64,000 bases of DNA from Arenicola marina. Its lineage: Eukaryota > Annelida > Polychaeta > Arenicolidae. Where the stretch lies: contig OZ025265.1 of assembly GCA_964019135.1 (NCBI GenBank), positions 23,163,143 to 23,227,142 of the forward strand. Reading direction: 5' to 3'. A program made the translations under genes and the position numbers. The notes below the pieces were generated by a model, which was not told the DNA's origin, ran no database searches, and saw only the letters and a list, made by a program, of their open reading frames with translations. Positions 62,256-64,000 of this stretch are shown in pieces (position 1 is the first letter of the stretch; every line of letters starts with the position of its first letter).

Positions 62256-62342
62256 ACTTGATCCATATTACTTGATCCATAGTACTTGATCCATATTACT
62301 TGATCCATATTACTTGATCCATATTACTTGATCCATATTTCC
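62256..62342 (+). repeat. 15-bp TTACTTGATCCATAT repeat, 6 copies
   Basis: Near-perfect units with a single variant (AGTACTTGATCCAT). Confidence 0.95.
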
Positions 62343-62533
62343 GTGCTATCAGATTCAAATTGTTATGTATATCAGGGATATCAAGTATATCATTACTTAT
62401 CTGAACGGTAGTGTGTCTGAGTCATAAGAACGTGGATTTACATCAGTGAACGTCATCGAATAACGACATTACAATATAACAGTGGGCCCTCGGGCTTCGC
62501 CATCTTATTATCCGGTGATGTAGTATTCCTTGC

Positions 62534-62730
62534 AGTGGCGGATCTAGGGATGGGGGGGGGGGGATGGGGGGGGGGGCACATGGGGCTCGTGCCCCTCCCT
62601 TTAGCTCGCAAAAAGGCGAAAAAAGGCCCGTGCACCCCCCCCCCCTTTCCTCTGAAGAAGGGGTCATAGATAGGGGGCTATTCACTATTCTTTCTTCACG
62701 ACCTCACAACCAGCCCCCCCCCCCCGGTCG
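62534..62730. mobile_element. G-rich MITE-like element with GGCGGATC start
   Basis: AGTGGCGGATCTAGGGATGG followed by G runs and a C-rich 3' half resembles the elements near 12,168, 25,755 and 34,441. The 3' boundary is unclear. Confidence 0.45.
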
Positions 62731-64000
62731 CAAGTTCATGACTAGATAGTACTGGATAAATATATAATGCCCAGCCCGCCTTTCGTTAATTCACGGATCC
62801 TACACGCAATTGTTGCATATCCACATTCACGTGCAGCAACAATACCAATACGGTTTCCACGTTGCAGATATCGCCAATAAAAATGGTCGGCGGTATATAT
62901 GTTGTTCGGAACCTCCCAGGTTGAACTCCTCTCTGGGGTTCTGCTATCGATTTAATTGATTTATTGTCTTGTTTATGTAGTTCGCTTGATCTATGTGTAT
63001 CAAATGTCGTCGTAAAGCGTCGATAAGCTTAATGGTCGTTCCAACGGGTCGAACTCTATCTATTCGCATAGTTCTGTTGAAAGGATCACTAGCATATAGC
63101 AGGCAGGGAGGGAACGGCGGGTCGGGGCGGCCCTCCCCTCTCCCGACTCGCCTTCCCTCTCTCCCCACTCGCCCTCCTTTCACACCCCTTCCCGACTCGC
63201 CCTCCCTCGCTCCCCCTTCCCCAACCGTCCTCCCCCCCCCCCTCCCGCAACGACCGATGGTCTGTCATACGTAATACGGAATTAACTTGCTTAATACCTA
63301 AATGATACGAGCTTCAGTCACACGCCAGGATGCGACCGGAGCCATAAAGTTTAGCCTTCCCGGCATAGAACGCAACAGCTTGCCATGACTGCCGGGACCA
63401 ACGGCTTGGTTTATGAGCTCTGCTGATTGTCCAGTACTCAGTCCTTAATATTTAACCGTTTTGGGCCCTTAAATTTAAGCTCGTAACAGTGACATTATGA
63501 GAGGTAGCTATCACCCCCGTCGCTTCACTCATGCAAAATGCTTTTCCTAGTAATATGACTAGGTTTCCTTCTGCACAGGATTAACAATGAAATATTACTG
63601 AACCATCAACATCTGCTCCAAGGAAAACGCGTGTGATCGATATGCGCACTTATATATCACTGCGCTGCAAAACATTTGGGTTTGCCTTATAACGCCAAGA
63701 CAATTTACGTTTCTCATAAATTACGATGTAGAGCTTGATTTGACTTAAAATGCTAGCGTTGAATAGCACGGACTGAGAAATATTAAATGCGACTAATATT
63801 ACACGTATATATATATATATCAATGGAATCTAGTAAAAATGCAGCTAAATATCGGGTGTTTCGGCATAAATAATCGCTTATTATGTAAAAAAAATAAATT
63901 ATTATGTAAATATATACGCTAATGGGTTAATCGTGGCCAATTTGGAAATAGAGAAATTATATTCATAATTGCTGTTTAAAGTAAGACGAATGCAACAAAA
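62731..64000. other. Intergenic, no recognised feature
   Basis: A C/T-rich stretch (CTCGCCCTCC-like) lies at 63,120-63,245 and a (TA)n at 63,806-63,820. Nothing else is supported. Confidence 0.55.

Overview
The window is animal genomic DNA, probably from a marine invertebrate. It has a long multi-exon gene with short, phase-consistent exons and GT-AG introns of 0.1-2 kb. The introns are crowded with tRNA-derived SINEs, MITE-like elements and minisatellites. My leading guess is a lancelet (amphioxus, Branchiostoma), because I recall that intronic minisatellites abutting exon-intron junctions ('mirages', Adh locus) have been described there. That is memory, not something the sequence proves, and no taxonomic marker was read.

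From about 1.8 to 36.9 kb, on the + strand, lies one gene of the LDL-receptor-related protein (LRP) family. I placed 33 coding exons by eye. They join without a frame break into about 1,740 codons: 6 LDLa modules, EGF, calcium-binding EGF, a six-blade YWTD propeller, EGF, 11 LDLa modules, EGF, calcium-binding EGF, a second six-blade propeller, two EGF-like modules, a Thr/Pro stalk, one membrane segment and a tail with a single FxNPxY endocytosis motif. This looks like two LDL-receptor units in series, or the C-terminal half of an LRP1/LRP2-type giant receptor. The 5' end may lie outside the window. A 3' UTR with a plausible poly(A) signal follows to about 37.77 kb.

The introns are the unusual part. 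At least six tandem repeats contain or abut a splice site: the acceptors of exons 6 and 20 and the donors of exons 18, 19, 21, 29 and 31. A SINE inserted next to exon 6 duplicated that exon's donor inside its target-site duplication. Another SINE's Pol III B box was amplified into a 13-copy array. All eleven substantial copies of the main SINE family inside the gene lie in the sense orientation.

From 37.8 to 64 kb I see no convincing gene. There is a 33-bp satellite-like array (42.66-43.88 kb), hexanucleotide arrays (48.85-49.08 kb), a possible isolated fibronectin-III-like exon (51.25 kb), interstitial TTAGGG-like repeats (53.5 kb), a 66-bp-arm hairpin (53.7 kb), a complete-looking 2.6-kb element with about 293-bp near-identical terminal inverted repeats (54.67-57.28 kb), a LINE fragment (58.7 kb), a possible LTR fossil (59.5 kb), several dispersed repeats and many poly-G/poly-C tracts.

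All exon borders, repeat counts and identities were worked out by eye. No alignment, expression data or database search was available.
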